Positions 1 through 8,008 are shown, numbered from the stretch's first letter. The stretch is DNA of 13,231 nt from Bacteroidota bacterium (GCA_003165135.1 PLSN01000462.1:1-13231), one strand, 5' to 3'. Made by a program: numbers and translations. Notes: generated by a model from the letters alone, not told the origin.

Positions 1-94
1 AAGTATCGATATATCTCAATTTCCTAAGGAGTGCATCTGGTCCTACCCCTGCCCAAGACCAACAATGTGGTATTTTCCTTAATTTTAACGATAG

Positions 95-116
95 TGTTTA
101 GAATTATGTCTAAACA
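95..116. promoter_or_regulatory. Inverted repeat upstream of the barrel protein gene
   Basis: A perfect 8-bp inverted repeat, TGTTTAGA (95-102) and TCTAAACA (109-116) with a 6-base spacer, lies about 28 bases upstream of the start codon at 144. Part of it is echoed just downstream: AGTGT-(TT)-AGAATT-N-TGT at 93-109 recurs without the TT at 119-133. The position directly upstream of a candidate -7 box fits an operator. It has no T-tract on either side, so it is a poor terminator. Bases 1-94 hold no gene I can support. Function is inference. Confidence 0.4.
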
Positions 117-133
117 ATTAGTGTAGAATTCTG

Positions 134-141
134 TAAATTTG
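134..141 (+). promoter_or_regulatory. Candidate Bacteroidota -7 box (TAAATTTG)
   Basis: TAAATTTG matches the Bacteroidota primary sigma factor -7 consensus TAnnTTTG exactly. It ends only two bases before the ATG at 144, so transcription would begin around 147-148. That would give a leaderless or near-leaderless message using the second ATG at 147, or else the match is by chance. No clear TTG -33 box stands at the expected distance. Such an 8-mer occurs often in AT-rich DNA. Confidence 0.25.
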
Positions 142-143
142 TA

Positions 144-956
144 ATGATGAAGACAAAGGTCCTCTTTACTTTTTTTATCATGATACTGGCATCACAGTCA
201 TATGTGTATGGACAGACTGAAGAAAAACCAAAGCTTGCAGCCCAGAAAGACTACATGTTTCACAAAGAATTTGTAGGCGGTGTGAGGCTCGCCAGTACAG
301 GGCTCAACTTCTATCTGCAGTATGGCATTATCAAAAACATCTATGTGACCCATCTCTTCACGCTGGAGTATGAGTGGCATATAGACTACCGTGACAAAAA
401 AACAGTGGCTACACCATACAATACTCAATCAGGCCGCAATTATTATTTCGGAGTAGAAAACCGGTTTCATGTGATCAGGCTTTCGTATGGATTCGAGAGG
501 GCCCTGGCAGACAAAGCAGCCGTCAAGAACGGAGTAAGGGTGAGTTGGGTGGGTTTCGTGGGTGGTGCACTCGGCCTCGTGAAACCATACTATCTCGACA
601 TCCGCTATCCCGGCTCCACTCCTGACGAGCCACCGGTCATACTCAGTCAGAGATATTCGTCAGCCAATGCGACCGAGTTTCTGAGCCAAAGCAGCGATCC
701 GAGTCAGGTAAACTGTATAGATCAGGCATCACCGATATGGCGAGGGCTGGACCAGATGAGCCCTGTGATAGGAGGCTTCGGGCGTACTGGCCTTAATTTT
801 GATTTTGGGTCCAGAGATGCGATCGTCAAGGCAATAGAAGCCGGGGTGACACTGGATGTCTTTTATAAAAAGATTCCAATTTATGTGAATGATGATTCAA
901 ATCACTTCATGTTCCTTGGTTTCTATCTGGCATTTCACCTTGGCAAAAGGTGGTAA
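144..956 (+). CDS. Outer-membrane beta-barrel-like protein with signal peptide
   Basis: This is a 270-residue protein I cannot assign to a named family. Residues 1-24 are a typical signal peptide: basic start (MMKTK), hydrophobic core, and a cleavage-like region ending in VYGQ. The rest has alternating polar/aromatic stretches that read as amphipathic strands (for example around 44-62, 96-118, 132-148, 213-222 and 255-268). It ends in an aromatic residue (GKRW), as many outer-membrane barrels do. Several glycine/aromatic turns support a barrel or a periplasmic beta-rich protein. The start could be Met1 (144) or Met2 (147); the second is the more usual MKTK signal start. The next gene begins 84 bases downstream in the same direction with its own candidate -7 box, so co-transcription is uncertain. 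Confidence is high that it is a real exported protein and low for its function. Confidence 0.75.
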   Translation: MMKTKVLFTFFIMILASQSYVYGQTEEKPKLAAQKDYMFHKEFVGGVRLASTGLNFYLQYGIIKNIYVTHLFTLEYEWHIDYRDKKTVATPYNTQSGRNYYFGVENRFHVIRLSYGFERALADKAAVKNGVRVSWVGFVGGALGLVKPYYLDIRYPGSTPDEPPVILSQRYSSANATEFLSQSSDPSQVNCIDQASPIWRGLDQMSPVIGGFGRTGLNFDFGSRDAIVKAIEAGVTLDVFYKKIPIYVNDDSNHFMFLGFYLAFHLGKRW

Positions 957-1008
957 AATGTGACCGAAATATGACAATCTGGATACTATGAAATGCGGTT
1001 TTTAAGTT

Positions 1009-1016
1009 TAGTTTTG
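1009..1016 (+). promoter_or_regulatory. Candidate -7 box (TAGTTTTG) for the Asp-box protein gene
   Basis: TAGTTTTG fits TAnnTTTG and lies 24 bases before the ATG at 1041, which leaves a short AT-rich leader. The -33 region has no clean TTG; a TATG near 988 is the nearest match. The placement is reasonable but the call rests on one short motif. Confidence 0.35.
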
Positions 1017-1040
1017 TGCAAGTTAAATAATTATTAAATA

Positions 1041-4034
1041 ATGAAAAAGAATTTTATCCTGGCTCTTGTAGTTAGCATGCTCGTAGGACAATCGACGTCC
1101 CTGTTTTCTCAAAATAAAAATCTTGGGGAGTTCAAACTGGAGCAAATGATGACACAAGACCCTGACGGGGGTGGTGGCAAAGCGAAGATGCAATCCATAA
1201 AAGAAGCTATGGAGTGGCGTACAATGCTACTGGCCGATGAGAACGGCAACGTATCACCATCATACTACTCGACAGCATTAGCCCAGACCAAGCAAATGAG
1301 AAACAATGCAGCTACCAGGTCGACTCCACTCCAATGGGAAGAACTCGGCCCCGGAAACATAGGCGGCCGTACGAGGTCCCTACTATATGACAACAGGGAT
1401 ACTACCCGCCAGACCATATATGCAGGTGCTGTAGGCGGAGGACTATGGAAAAGCCTCGATGGAGCCAATACATGGACACAACTAACCTCAGTAATTTCTT
1501 GTCTTGCTATTTCCTGTATAGCGCAGGATATCAATGGAGTTATCTATTTCGGCACAGGTGAAGGACTGGCCCAACCAGAGGGCACATCACGCAACTCAGG
1601 TCAGGTAGGCAATGGTCTGCATATGCTTTATGGCAACGATCAGGATTCAATACTACCTGCTACAGTGCCATCGCAGATATCCAACTCAGTAGCATGGTGC
1701 ATGATAAACCGTATCGCGATCAACCCCACCAATCCACAGGACATATATGCGGCCACCTCCAGCTATGGTGGCAATGGCGGCCTGCAACATAGCCTTGATG
1801 GCGGCCAGACATGGACGATCATCGGATCTTCCGGTGCACCTATCAGCGGCCTGACATCGAGTTATGACGGCGCTGCAGATGTCAAATTCAGTTCTGATGG
1901 CAGTTTTATTTTTGCATCAGTCGGTATGTACGGAGGCGTTTTTCCGGGTGTCAATTTTATCGAATCTGAAGACGGCGGGCAAACATGGATATATTTAAAT
2001 TCCACTAATTTCCCTCAGTTTCCAAGTGCAGTCATGAGAATGGAAATAGGTGTTGCTCCTTCTGATTTCAATACAGTATATCTGGTGGTAGTGAGCTATC
2101 CCGGCGGACTAGGTGGGATATATAAATCTGCAGATGGCGGCCTGACATGGGCACTCATCGGCTCGGCGGGTGGTGTTCTATTTCAGCCGTTTGGCACAGA
2201 TGGTCAGGGTTGGTATGACTGTGTGATCTCAGCGAATCCTTTTAATTCAGATCAGGTTTATTTTGGCGGTACTCAGTTATATTCCTACTCATCGCTTTCA
2301 GGATGGGCACTTGCTTCTATTTATTTCGGCGACCCATCAAATCCACAATGGGTACATGCGGACATGCATGCTATAGTTTTCAATGACAAAAACGAAGACG
2401 AAATGCTCGTAGGTTGCGATGGCGGTGTTTTTAAATCTTCAGATGCACATACAGATTTCCCTTCTCCAAATTATACTGTAAAAAACAGAGGATATGCAGT
2501 GACAGAAAACTACTCGGTAGGTGCTGACTATTTCGGTAGTGTATTGGGAGGTGCACAGGACAATGGCACTAACTACGTAGACTATCAGCAAGGGGGCACT
2601 ACTTATGCTACGAATGTATATGGTGGGGATGGAGTATATGCGGAAATCTCGCATTTCAACCCTAGCATATTCGTCGGTGGTTATGTAAATGGAAATGACT
2701 ATCGCTCGGCTACGTCGGGTTATGCCTGGCTGGACCCTTTTGATGCGGTGATCGATCCTCAGGGCTATGTCGAGCCATCAATATGCGGACAGGCAAAAGG
2801 TGCCGGAAATGCTCCTTTTGTGACAGCATTCTGGCTGGTAGAAAGCAAAACAGCTTATAACAGTTTAGATTCAGTCGTCTTTATCGATACTATTACCCAC
2901 TATGCAGGGGAAGTGCTCACATTCACCAGCCGTATCAAACAGCAATTTCAGGTCACACTCACTGATAGTATACCAGCTAATGATTCCGTTAAGTTTGTAG
3001 ATCCGCTCAAGGCTTATCTCTATTTTGCTACAGCCTGCGGCCTTTGGGTGACCCCGGATATACTTGATTTCACCAATACTCCGCGCTGGTTCCGTGTTAC
3101 TTCCCTTTCGGATGATGTAAAAAGTCTCTCCGCTACCGCTAGTGGAGATACCATATACTTCGGGCGGACAGCCAATGTGGAGCGCATGACAGGGATGAAC
3201 ACCATACTGGCTTTTGATACTGCCCAAAAGGGGCACAACGACATTTTGCTCAGTTCCGGTCAGGCATATACTGATGCCACAATTACAGTAGTCCCTGCCG
3301 GATCTACAACCAACAGATACATAGAAGGTATAGATGTGGATAGAAATGATCCGACCCATGTATTGGCCTCGGTAGCGGGGTACTCAGCTGTAGGTTCGCC
3401 TCATGTATATGTGAGCAATAACTCAGGCACCACGTGGACAGCGCTGCCGGGTACAGGCAGCGGAGTACTGCCTAATATGCCTGTTTATCAGTGTGTGATA
3501 GATGCATACAATCCTAGCCACTATATTATTGGTTCGGAGCTGGGAGTGTTTGACAGCTATGATGGCGGTCAGACTTGGGTCGAAGAAAATAATGGTATAA
3601 ATGCTCAGGTGCCGGTTTTCCGTCTCAGGCAGCAGACATATCTCTCTGACCAGTGCTACGCTCTCTATTTAGGTACTCACGGCAGAGGAATGTGGCGCTC
3701 CACGACACTGACCAGCAATGGCGGATGTCAGGTCAACCCACTCGCTGTCACTAATGTGGCTTCACGTACTATCAATGGCCTGATGGTATATCCAAATCCG
3801 GTATCAAATACATCGACTAAAGTACGTATAGAACTGTCTGACCCATCTGATGTGACCCTCCGCGTGATAGATATGCCGGGAAGGCTCCTTCAGGAAACTA
3901 CGTACCGTAGTCTGAGCGCAGGAACGAATGAAATGAGCTTAAACACATCAAATCTTTCGAATGGTACATACATAGTAGTAGGCTCACTGTCAAATGGTCA
4001 AACAATGACCCGGACAATAGTAGTTGCTAAATAA
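1041..4034 (+). CDS. Secreted Asp-box (BNR/sortilin-like) beta-propeller protein with T9SS sorting domain
   Basis: This 997-residue protein has a signal peptide (1-24, ending LFSQ), a propeller region and a C-terminal type IX secretion domain. Asp-box motifs of the form S-x-D-x-G-x-T-W are visible at about residues 138-145, 251-258, 309-316, 363-370, 792-799 and 839-846. They mark turns in BNR/VPS10-type propeller blades, as in sialidases and sortilin-like proteins. The segment WVHADMHAI (437-445) followed by GCDGGVFKSSD (458-468), and GTHGRGMWRS (878-887), are typical of the large Bacteroidota proteins annotated as glycosyl hydrolase or VPS10-domain proteins. The T9SS domain spans about 912-997 (YPNP at 917-920, ending TRTIVVAK), so the product should cross the outer membrane and be released or attached to surface polysaccharide. 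Asp boxes do not prove enzyme activity and I see no sialidase active-site set, so binding or adhesion is equally possible. Roughly 420 residues lie between the fourth and fifth boxes. A strong terminator follows the stop codon. Confidence 0.9.
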   Translation: MKKNFILALVVSMLVGQSTSLFSQNKNLGEFKLEQMMTQDPDGGGGKAKMQSIKEAMEWRTMLLADENGNVSPSYYSTALAQTKQMRNNAATRSTPLQWEELGPGNIGGRTRSLLYDNRDTTRQTIYAGAVGGGLWKSLDGANTWTQLTSVISCLAISCIAQDINGVIYFGTGEGLAQPEGTSRNSGQVGNGLHMLYGNDQDSILPATVPSQISNSVAWCMINRIAINPTNPQDIYAATSSYGGNGGLQHSLDGGQTWTIIGSSGAPISGLTSSYDGAADVKFSSDGSFIFASVGMYGGVFPGVNFIESEDGGQTWIYLNSTNFPQFPSAVMRMEIGVAPSDFNTVYLVVVSYPGGLGGIYKSADGGLTWALIGSAGGVLFQPFGTDGQGWYDCVISANPFNSDQVYFGGTQLYSYSSLSGWALASIYFGDPSNPQWVHADMHAIVFNDKNEDEMLVGCDGGVFKSSDAHTDFPSPNYTVKNRGYAVTENYSVGADYFGSVLGGAQDNGTNYVDYQQGGTTYATNVYGGDGVYAEISHFNPSIFVGGYVNGNDYRSATSGYAWLDPFDAVIDPQGYVEPSICGQAKGAGNAPFVTAFWLVESKTAYNSLDSVVFIDTITHYAGEVLTFTSRIKQQFQVTLTDSIPANDSVKFVDPLKAYLYFATACGLWVTPDILDFTNTPRWFRVTSLSDDVKSLSATASGDTIYFGRTANVERMTGMNTILAFDTAQKGHNDILLSSGQAYTDATITVVPAGSTTNRYIEGIDVDRNDPTHVLASVAGYSAVGSPHVYVSNNSGTTWTALPGTGSGVLPNMPVYQCVIDAYNPSHYIIGSELGVFDSYDGGQTWVEENNGINAQVPVFRLRQQTYLSDQCYALYLGTHGRGMWRSTTLTSNGGCQVNPLAVTNVASRTINGLMVYPNPVSNTSTKVRIELSDPSDVTLRVIDMPGRLLQETTYRSLSAGTNEMSLNTSNLSNGTYIVVGSLSNGQTMTRTIVVAK

Positions 4035-4051
4035 TAAATAACTTTATATGG

Positions 4052-4086
4052 ACAAAAACCCTCAGATGATCTCTGAGGGTTTTTGT
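4052..4086. terminator. Bidirectional rho-independent terminator
   Basis: The 8-bp GC-rich arms CCCTCAGA (4059-4066) and TCTGAGGG (4072-4079) enclose a 5-base loop. They are flanked by A5 on the left (4054-4058) and T5 on the right (4080-4084), then further T-rich sequence. Because the A- and T-tracts also pair, it works in both directions. It sits between the convergent Asp-box protein gene and the GHMP kinase gene and can end both transcripts. Confidence 0.9.
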
Positions 4087-4126
4087 TTTTGTAGCTGTGA
4101 TGACTCCGGTCTTGACCTCCCATTGA

Positions 4127-5149
4127 TCATATCGTCCAGGTAGTGACACCAATATTGGTAAAAGTGTAACGCATTACTTTGCCGCCGAGTTTATTGAGTT
4201 CCCTGATCACATTATATTTATTGGTATAAGGCGCATAGAAGATCATAAAGCCACCACCGCCTGCACCACTGATCTTCCCACCTGTAGCACCTGCCGCCAT
4301 AGCTGTTTCATATATATTATCTATCATAGGGTTACTGATGCCTTCTGCCATTTGCTTTTTGTGCTGCCAGCCATAGTGTAGTATTTGTCCTATCTCATCT
4401 ATTTCTCCACATAGCAAGGCTTCTTTCATTCGTTGTGACTGCTCTTTCAGGCTGTGCATTGCGTCTATTGAATTTTGGTTCTTATTTGACACATTAGCGC
4501 GTTGCTTCTCTATGATAGATGAGCTCAGTCGTGACGTTTCGGTAAAGAACAGTACAAGATTATTCTCCAGCTCATGAAGCCATTTTTCTTTGACACGCAG
4601 CGGATTTACGATCACTTTGTCATTGGCAAAGAACTCCATGTAATTGACTCCGCCAAAAGTGGCAGCGTACTGGTCCTGTTTACCCCCTGCCATTTTGAGG
4701 TCCTCCCGCTCTACAGAATATGCGAGCTGTGCTATATCATATTCGCCCAGAGGGAGTTTGAGCCATTCCACAAAGGCCCCGATGATCGCCACCACCAGAG
4801 TAGACGAGGAGCCCAATCCTGATCCGGGGGGAGCATCCACGAAGGTCGTAAGCTCAAAAGACAATGGCCGATGGGCAAAGTCCCTTACGATCCGGTTGTA
4901 TATACCTTTAGGCAGGTCGAGGCGGCCATCTATCACGAGCTGCTCAATGGAATCCAATACATAGTGCTCATCTCTGTCTGTAGCATGCAGTATGATCTTA
5001 CCATTGTCGAGCGGCCGTATAGTAGCATAGGCATACATCCCAATGGTGGCATTCAAAATGGCCCCGCCAAACTGGTCCGAATATGGGCTCACGTCTGTGC
5101 CACCTCCTGCTAGCCCCAATCTAAGGGGAGCTTTGCTCCTTATTATCAT
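4127..5149 (-). CDS. hddA: GHMP-family sugar kinase, HddA-like (D-glycero-alpha-D-manno-heptose 7-phosphate kinase type)
   Basis: This 340-residue protein is a complete GHMP kinase. The family signatures are the N-terminal R-LGLAGGGTDV (10-20), the ATP-binding motif 2 PPGSGLGSSS (107-116) and the C-terminal motif 3 GKISGAGGGGF (291-301). The stretch ERED-LKMAGGKQDQYAA (147-162) contains the likely catalytic Asp159 and is typical of HddA and related heptose/fucose-type kinases. HddA phosphorylates D-glycero-alpha-D-manno-heptose 7-phosphate at C1 on the way to GDP-activated heptose used in surface glycans; that role is family knowledge. No GmhA, HddC or GmhB partner is next to it here, so the exact sugar is uncertain and another anomeric sugar-1-kinase is possible. 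Length matches the family. The first codon at 5149 gives the conserved N-terminus directly. A short possible ORF overlaps this start from upstream in another frame. Confidence 0.88.
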   Translation of the reverse strand: MIIRSKAPLRLGLAGGGTDVSPYSDQFGGAILNATIGMYAYATIRPLDNGKIILHATDRDEHYVLDSIEQLVIDGRLDLPKGIYNRIVRDFAHRPLSFELTTFVDAPPGSGLGSSSTLVVAIIGAFVEWLKLPLGEYDIAQLAYSVEREDLKMAGGKQDQYAATFGGVNYMEFFANDKVIVNPLRVKEKWLHELENNLVLFFTETSRLSSSIIEKQRANVSNKNQNSIDAMHSLKEQSQRMKEALLCGEIDEIGQILHYGWQHKKQMAEGISNPMIDNIYETAMAAGATGGKISGAGGGGFMIFYAPYTNKYNVIRELNKLGGKVMRYTFTNIGVTTWTI

Positions 5150-5222
5150 AGTACCTGATGATTATTGCGCCATAAATATAGATAAAGTCCAATAGACCGA
5201 AAGTCCCAAAGAAAAATGCCAT
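5121..5222 (-). CDS. Possible 33-residue membrane protein overlapping the kinase start
   Basis: On the minus strand an ATG at 5222 opens a 33-codon frame ending in TAG at 5121-5123. It overlaps the first 29 bases of the kinase gene in a different frame. The product begins MAFFFGTFGLLDFIYIYGAI and continues with three more aliphatic residues before a charged tail (RYYDNKEQSSP). It therefore has one plausible membrane segment at about residues 2-23, with a positive-inside-like tail. The frame stays open about 11 codons further upstream, to a TGA near 5255. The stop/start overlap resembles translational coupling. Against it, there is no strong ribosome site, the frame is very short, and the 5258-5293 terminator leaves little room for a promoter upstream of it. 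It could be chance or a remnant. Confidence 0.3.
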   Translation of the reverse strand: MAFFFGTFGLLDFIYIYGAIIIRYYDNKEQSSP

Positions 5223-5257
5223 TAAGATATATCCTGCTTCCCGATCTTTACTTCAAT

Positions 5258-5293
5258 AAAAAAGCCCTCCCAAATGAATGAGAGGGCTTTTTA
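5258..5293. terminator. Rho-independent terminator after the SprB-repeat T9SS gene
   Basis: The arms AAAAAGCCCTC (5259-5269) and GAGGGCTTTTT (5282-5292) pair perfectly around a 12-base loop. Read on the minus strand, the GC stem is followed by a run of T, which suits termination of the leftward gene whose stop is at 5323. The A/T symmetry gives some activity in the other direction too. Confidence 0.88.
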
Positions 5294-5322
5294 GCTACCC
5301 GGCGTAAACCGGATCGCAAGTG

Positions 5323-6573
5323 TTACTTAATAACTATACGCTGATTGGCTGTACCTTGAGCAGTTTTGACACTGACGAAGTAGATACCAGTTGCGATAGA
5401 GCTAAGGTTGATCTGCTTGTTAATTTCCTTTACAGCCTTATCTGTACTTTCGAATATTTTGCTTCCAGTCATATCAGTCACAGATATTGTCACATCAGAT
5501 GCAGCTACGAGGCTTACATTAGCTGTGAATATACCGTTTGATGGATTAGGGAATACACTGAAGTTGGTCACACCGGCAGCGATAGATTCGATACCAGTAG
5601 AGATCGATACAGTGGCAGTACCACTACAGCCATTGTGGTCAGTAGCAGTCACTGTATATGTCTGGCCATTTGTCAGGCCTGTAGCAGTATCAGTAGCAGC
5701 ACTGCTGCTCCAGCTATACGTATATGGATTCACACCTCCTGTCGCAGTGGCAGAAGCAGATGTAGTAGATCCCAGCTCAGTAGCTGTGACAGTGATAGTT
5801 GGGCAAGTTGAACCACAGACAGCAGGAAAAATCCAGTTGCCCAGAGGACCTTGGCCAAGACTATCAATAAGCAGCCATTGAGATGCACCTCCAAAATTCA
5901 CGTCTAACCATCCTTCACCATTGCCTGATGAGCCGTCATTTGTGAAAACCACGATTGTATCACCTATAACCTGAGGAAAACGAATGGTAATAAAGAAGCC
6001 ATTACTTGGAAGATGTACGTTATTAAAAGTGAATATAGTAGGAGTAAGTCCGACTGTATAAGTATTAGTAACTGCAGCAGCTATAGCCCCTAGGGTCACA
6101 GTAGCAGAATCTATAGCGTGACCAGGAGCATAGCCCGGATTATAAGGATTGCCTGTACCCGTAGTATCATATACATATGCCGTAACAGTGTTATTAGAAT
6201 CAGCAACATTGATTGTGGTAAAGGCAAAAAACACAGTAGCGCCGGATACATACTCTACACCAAGGCCCGGTCCATCAAATTTTTCACCTACACCTAAGTT
6301 AGGTAGGAATGCAGTTCCGCCCCATAATGCACCATTACCGGTGAGATAGCCTACAGTATCTCCATAGTATGTAGCAATTGAGTCAGCAAGGCCCAAATTC
6401 GAAAGAGTATCACAGAGAGCAGCACTTCTCAAAGAAGAATTCCTGAGATAGCTAATCGAAGAAGCAGATTTAGAGAAAACAGTTTCTGTTCCTCTTACAA
6501 TAGTTCCGGCTGATGCTGTATATGTGGCGAGTGTTACTGCACATACCGCGATCATTGTAAATAATTTTTTCAT
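5323..6573 (-). CDS. Secreted T9SS cargo protein with a SprB-like repeat
   Basis: This is a 416-residue exported protein of unknown specific function. Residues 1-22 form a signal peptide (MKKLFTMIAV, cleavage near TASAG). Residues about 50-250 are a beta-rich, Asn/Thr/Gly-rich region that I do not recognise. Residues about 257-325 resemble one SprB-type repeat of the Bacteroidota adhesin family: ITVTAT, then TGGVNPYTYSWS, then GLTNGQTYTVTATDHNGCS. The C-terminal 80 residues (about 337-416) are a type A T9SS sorting domain with FPNP at 341-344 and the terminal strand QRIVIK. The product should be delivered to the cell surface by the type IX system. It is flanked by a 189-base gap upstream and a strong terminator downstream, so it is probably a single-gene unit. 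SprB repeats are associated with gliding adhesins, but one copy does not establish that role here. Confidence 0.88.
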   Translation of the reverse strand: MKKLFTMIAVCAVTLATYTASAGTIVRGTETVFSKSASSISYLRNSSLRSAALCDTLSNLGLADSIATYYGDTVGYLTGNGALWGGTAFLPNLGVGEKFDGPGLGVEYVSGATVFFAFTTINVADSNNTVTAYVYDTTGTGNPYNPGYAPGHAIDSATVTLGAIAAAVTNTYTVGLTPTIFTFNNVHLPSNGFFITIRFPQVIGDTIVVFTNDGSSGNGEGWLDVNFGGASQWLLIDSLGQGPLGNWIFPAVCGSTCPTITVTATELGSTTSASATATGGVNPYTYSWSSSAATDTATGLTNGQTYTVTATDHNGCSGTATVSISTGIESIAAGVTNFSVFPNPSNGIFTANVSLVAASDVTISVTDMTGSKIFESTDKAVKEINKQINLSSIATGIYFVSVKTAQGTANQRIVIK

Positions 6574-6604
6574 GTCTTGAGTTTTTGTTTATAAATATGG
6601 GAAA

Positions 6605-6638
6605 CAAGGATAATAATTATTCCAGCATTTTCCGTCAA
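6605..6638 (-). promoter_or_regulatory. Candidate promoter for the SprB-repeat T9SS gene
   Basis: On the minus strand TTG (6638-6636) is followed after 23 bases by TATCCTTG (6612-6605), one mismatch from TAnnTTTG. The spacing is at the long end of the published Flavobacterium range. The box lies about 30 bases upstream of the ATG at 6573. The rest of the 189-base gap between the glycosyltransferase stop and this gene (6574-6762) is very AT-rich, and I see no ORF or strong hairpin in it. Confidence 0.3.
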
Positions 6639-6762
6639 TTCGTCCCCATAAAATCGTTAAAACCTAATAATTAAGTGATTTTATCGGTAAAAAGTCAACT
6701 ATTTAATGTTAATGCTCCGTTAATATTAAATAAAATGAATATTTCTAAATCATAAATTTCGA

Positions 6763-7890
6763 CTAAAACCCTGCCACTCTCTTGATATTGTCCAGCATGG
6801 CCGACCATGTGTACTTGGCTTTTTCAACTTTAATATTTTCCGAGAAAAGATACTCTTTATGCTTTGTATAGAATTTATTCAGGTACTCCGCGATAGATGA
6901 TGCATCCGGCTCACAGACATACCCGACCTGATCGTGCGGCACTATTTCGGGTAGCCCACCGACATTGCTCACGAGCATTGGCCGGTTGAAATGATAGCAT
7001 ATCTGCGTCACGCCGCTTTGGGTAGCATGCTTGTATGGCTGTACCACTATATCCGCCGCGCAGAAATAATACCTCACCATATCGTCAGGGATAAACTCCG
7101 TGCGCAGAAGTACTTTTTTTCTGATGCCGAGCTGATCTATCAGATCGAGGTAAGGCTTGGCATCGCTATAGAACTCACCAGCTACTATCAGCTCAATATA
7201 GGTGTCCTTGATACGAGGATCAGCCATAGCATTAAGCAATATGTCCAGTCCTTTGTAGTCACGTATGAAACCAAAAAACAAGATATACTGACCATTTATC
7301 TCCAGGCCGAGCTTCTCAATTGCCTCCGCCTTGCTGACCACAGGGCCGAAATTGTCATACAGCGGATGCGGTGAAAATATCTTCGGCTTGGTGCTGTCAA
7401 ATTTATTGAGATCATCTAGTACAGACCTCGACTGCGCTATGAAACCATCTACACCGCCCACGAAATATTTTGACAAAGCGAAATCCCCAAAGCGTTTCTC
7501 ATGTGGAATGATATTATCAATGACAGAGACCACTTTGGTTTTCTTGTTGCCTTTGACAATCCGCGCTATCGTGCCGAGACATGGTGCCATAAACGGCAGC
7601 CAATATTTAATGATAAGCAGGTCAGCATTGAGTTTTTTGATCTCACGTCCCACGCTCAACCAGCTGAATGGATTGATACTATTGACACGTACATGGATAT
7701 ATAGATCATCTGGTGCAGGCTGATCTGAGTACTGCGTCGTACCTGGAAATAAAAAATCAGGATACTGCAGACTGAATGTATAGATGATCACAGAGTGCCC
7801 CTGACGGATAAACTCGCGTGCCAGTCGCTCATTATATGCTGCCAGTCCGCCCCTGAGCGGATGCGCCGAACCTAAGATAACTACTTTCAT
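6763..7890 (-). CDS. GT4-type glycosyltransferase (GT-B fold)
   Basis: This 375-residue cytoplasmic protein has no signal peptide. The N-terminal GT-B domain starts with MKVVILGSAHPLRGGLAAYN; the glycine-rich acceptor-side loop HPLRGGLAAY is typical of GT4 enzymes that begin with a G-G-x-A/S-x-Y motif. The C-terminal nucleotide-sugar domain begins near residue 203 with FFGFIRDYKGLDILL (205-219). It contains ADIVVQPYKHATQSGV (279-294) and NRPMLVSNVGGLPEIV (302-317). The usual E-x7-E pair is replaced by a QPYKHATQSG-type sequence, as in a recognised subset of GT4 proteins. The donor and acceptor sugars cannot be read from sequence. Other envelope-glycan genes would be expected nearby, but only the HddA-like kinase 1.6 kb away has a related theme. 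The gene is divergent from tryptophan dioxygenase across 118 bases, and no convincing -7 box is seen for either. Confidence 0.88.
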   Translation of the reverse strand: MKVVILGSAHPLRGGLAAYNERLAREFIRQGHSVIIYTFSLQYPDFLFPGTTQYSDQPAPDDLYIHVRVNSINPFSWLSVGREIKKLNADLLIIKYWLPFMAPCLGTIARIVKGNKKTKVVSVIDNIIPHEKRFGDFALSKYFVGGVDGFIAQSRSVLDDLNKFDSTKPKIFSPHPLYDNFGPVVSKAEAIEKLGLEINGQYILFFGFIRDYKGLDILLNAMADPRIKDTYIELIVAGEFYSDAKPYLDLIDQLGIRKKVLLRTEFIPDDMVRYYFCAADIVVQPYKHATQSGVTQICYHFNRPMLVSNVGGLPEIVPHDQVGYVCEPDASSIAEYLNKFYTKHKEYLFSENIKVEKAKYTWSAMLDNIKRVAGF

Positions 7891-7898
7891 AGCTGTAA

Positions 7899-7916
7899 AG
7901 TAATTTATAATTTACT
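7899..7916. repeat. Imperfect AT-rich palindrome in the divergent intergenic region
   Basis: AGTAATTTATAATTTACT is an 18-base palindrome with one mismatched symmetric pair of positions (6 and 13). It lies 9 bases upstream of the glycosyltransferase start, between that gene and tryptophan dioxygenase. The adjacent GAATTAC-A-GAATTAC (about 7917-7931) is a short direct repeat. Either could be an operator, but AT-rich intergenic DNA often gives such matches by chance. Confidence 0.25.
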
Positions 7917-8008
7917 GAATTACAGAATTACGGATTCAATACATTGATAATTGTCACATTGGCATATTGAAAATTATCCCTAATCTTACTTTCTAAAATC
8001 TACCGCAA

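Noticed and set aside
3..101. Open plus-strand frame from the left edge ending in TAG at 99-101 (about 32 codons), and another ending at 80-82
   Set aside because: Both are short, neither has a recognisable motif, and the two overlap in different frames, so I cannot tell whether either is the tail of an upstream gene.
2871..3359. 162-codon minus-strand open frame inside the Asp-box protein gene
   Set aside because: It lies wholly inside a well-supported gene, has no recognisable domain, and its composition is that of an antisense shadow.
5408..5881. 157-codon plus-strand open frame inside the SprB-repeat T9SS gene
   Set aside because: It is a Val/Ala/Pro-rich shadow of the Thr/Ala/Gly-rich sense protein with no signal, motif or promoter.
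7950..7992. TTG-N19-TAATCTTA as a promoter for tryptophan dioxygenase
   Set aside because: The -7 element has two mismatches from TAnnTTTG, too weak to list as a site.
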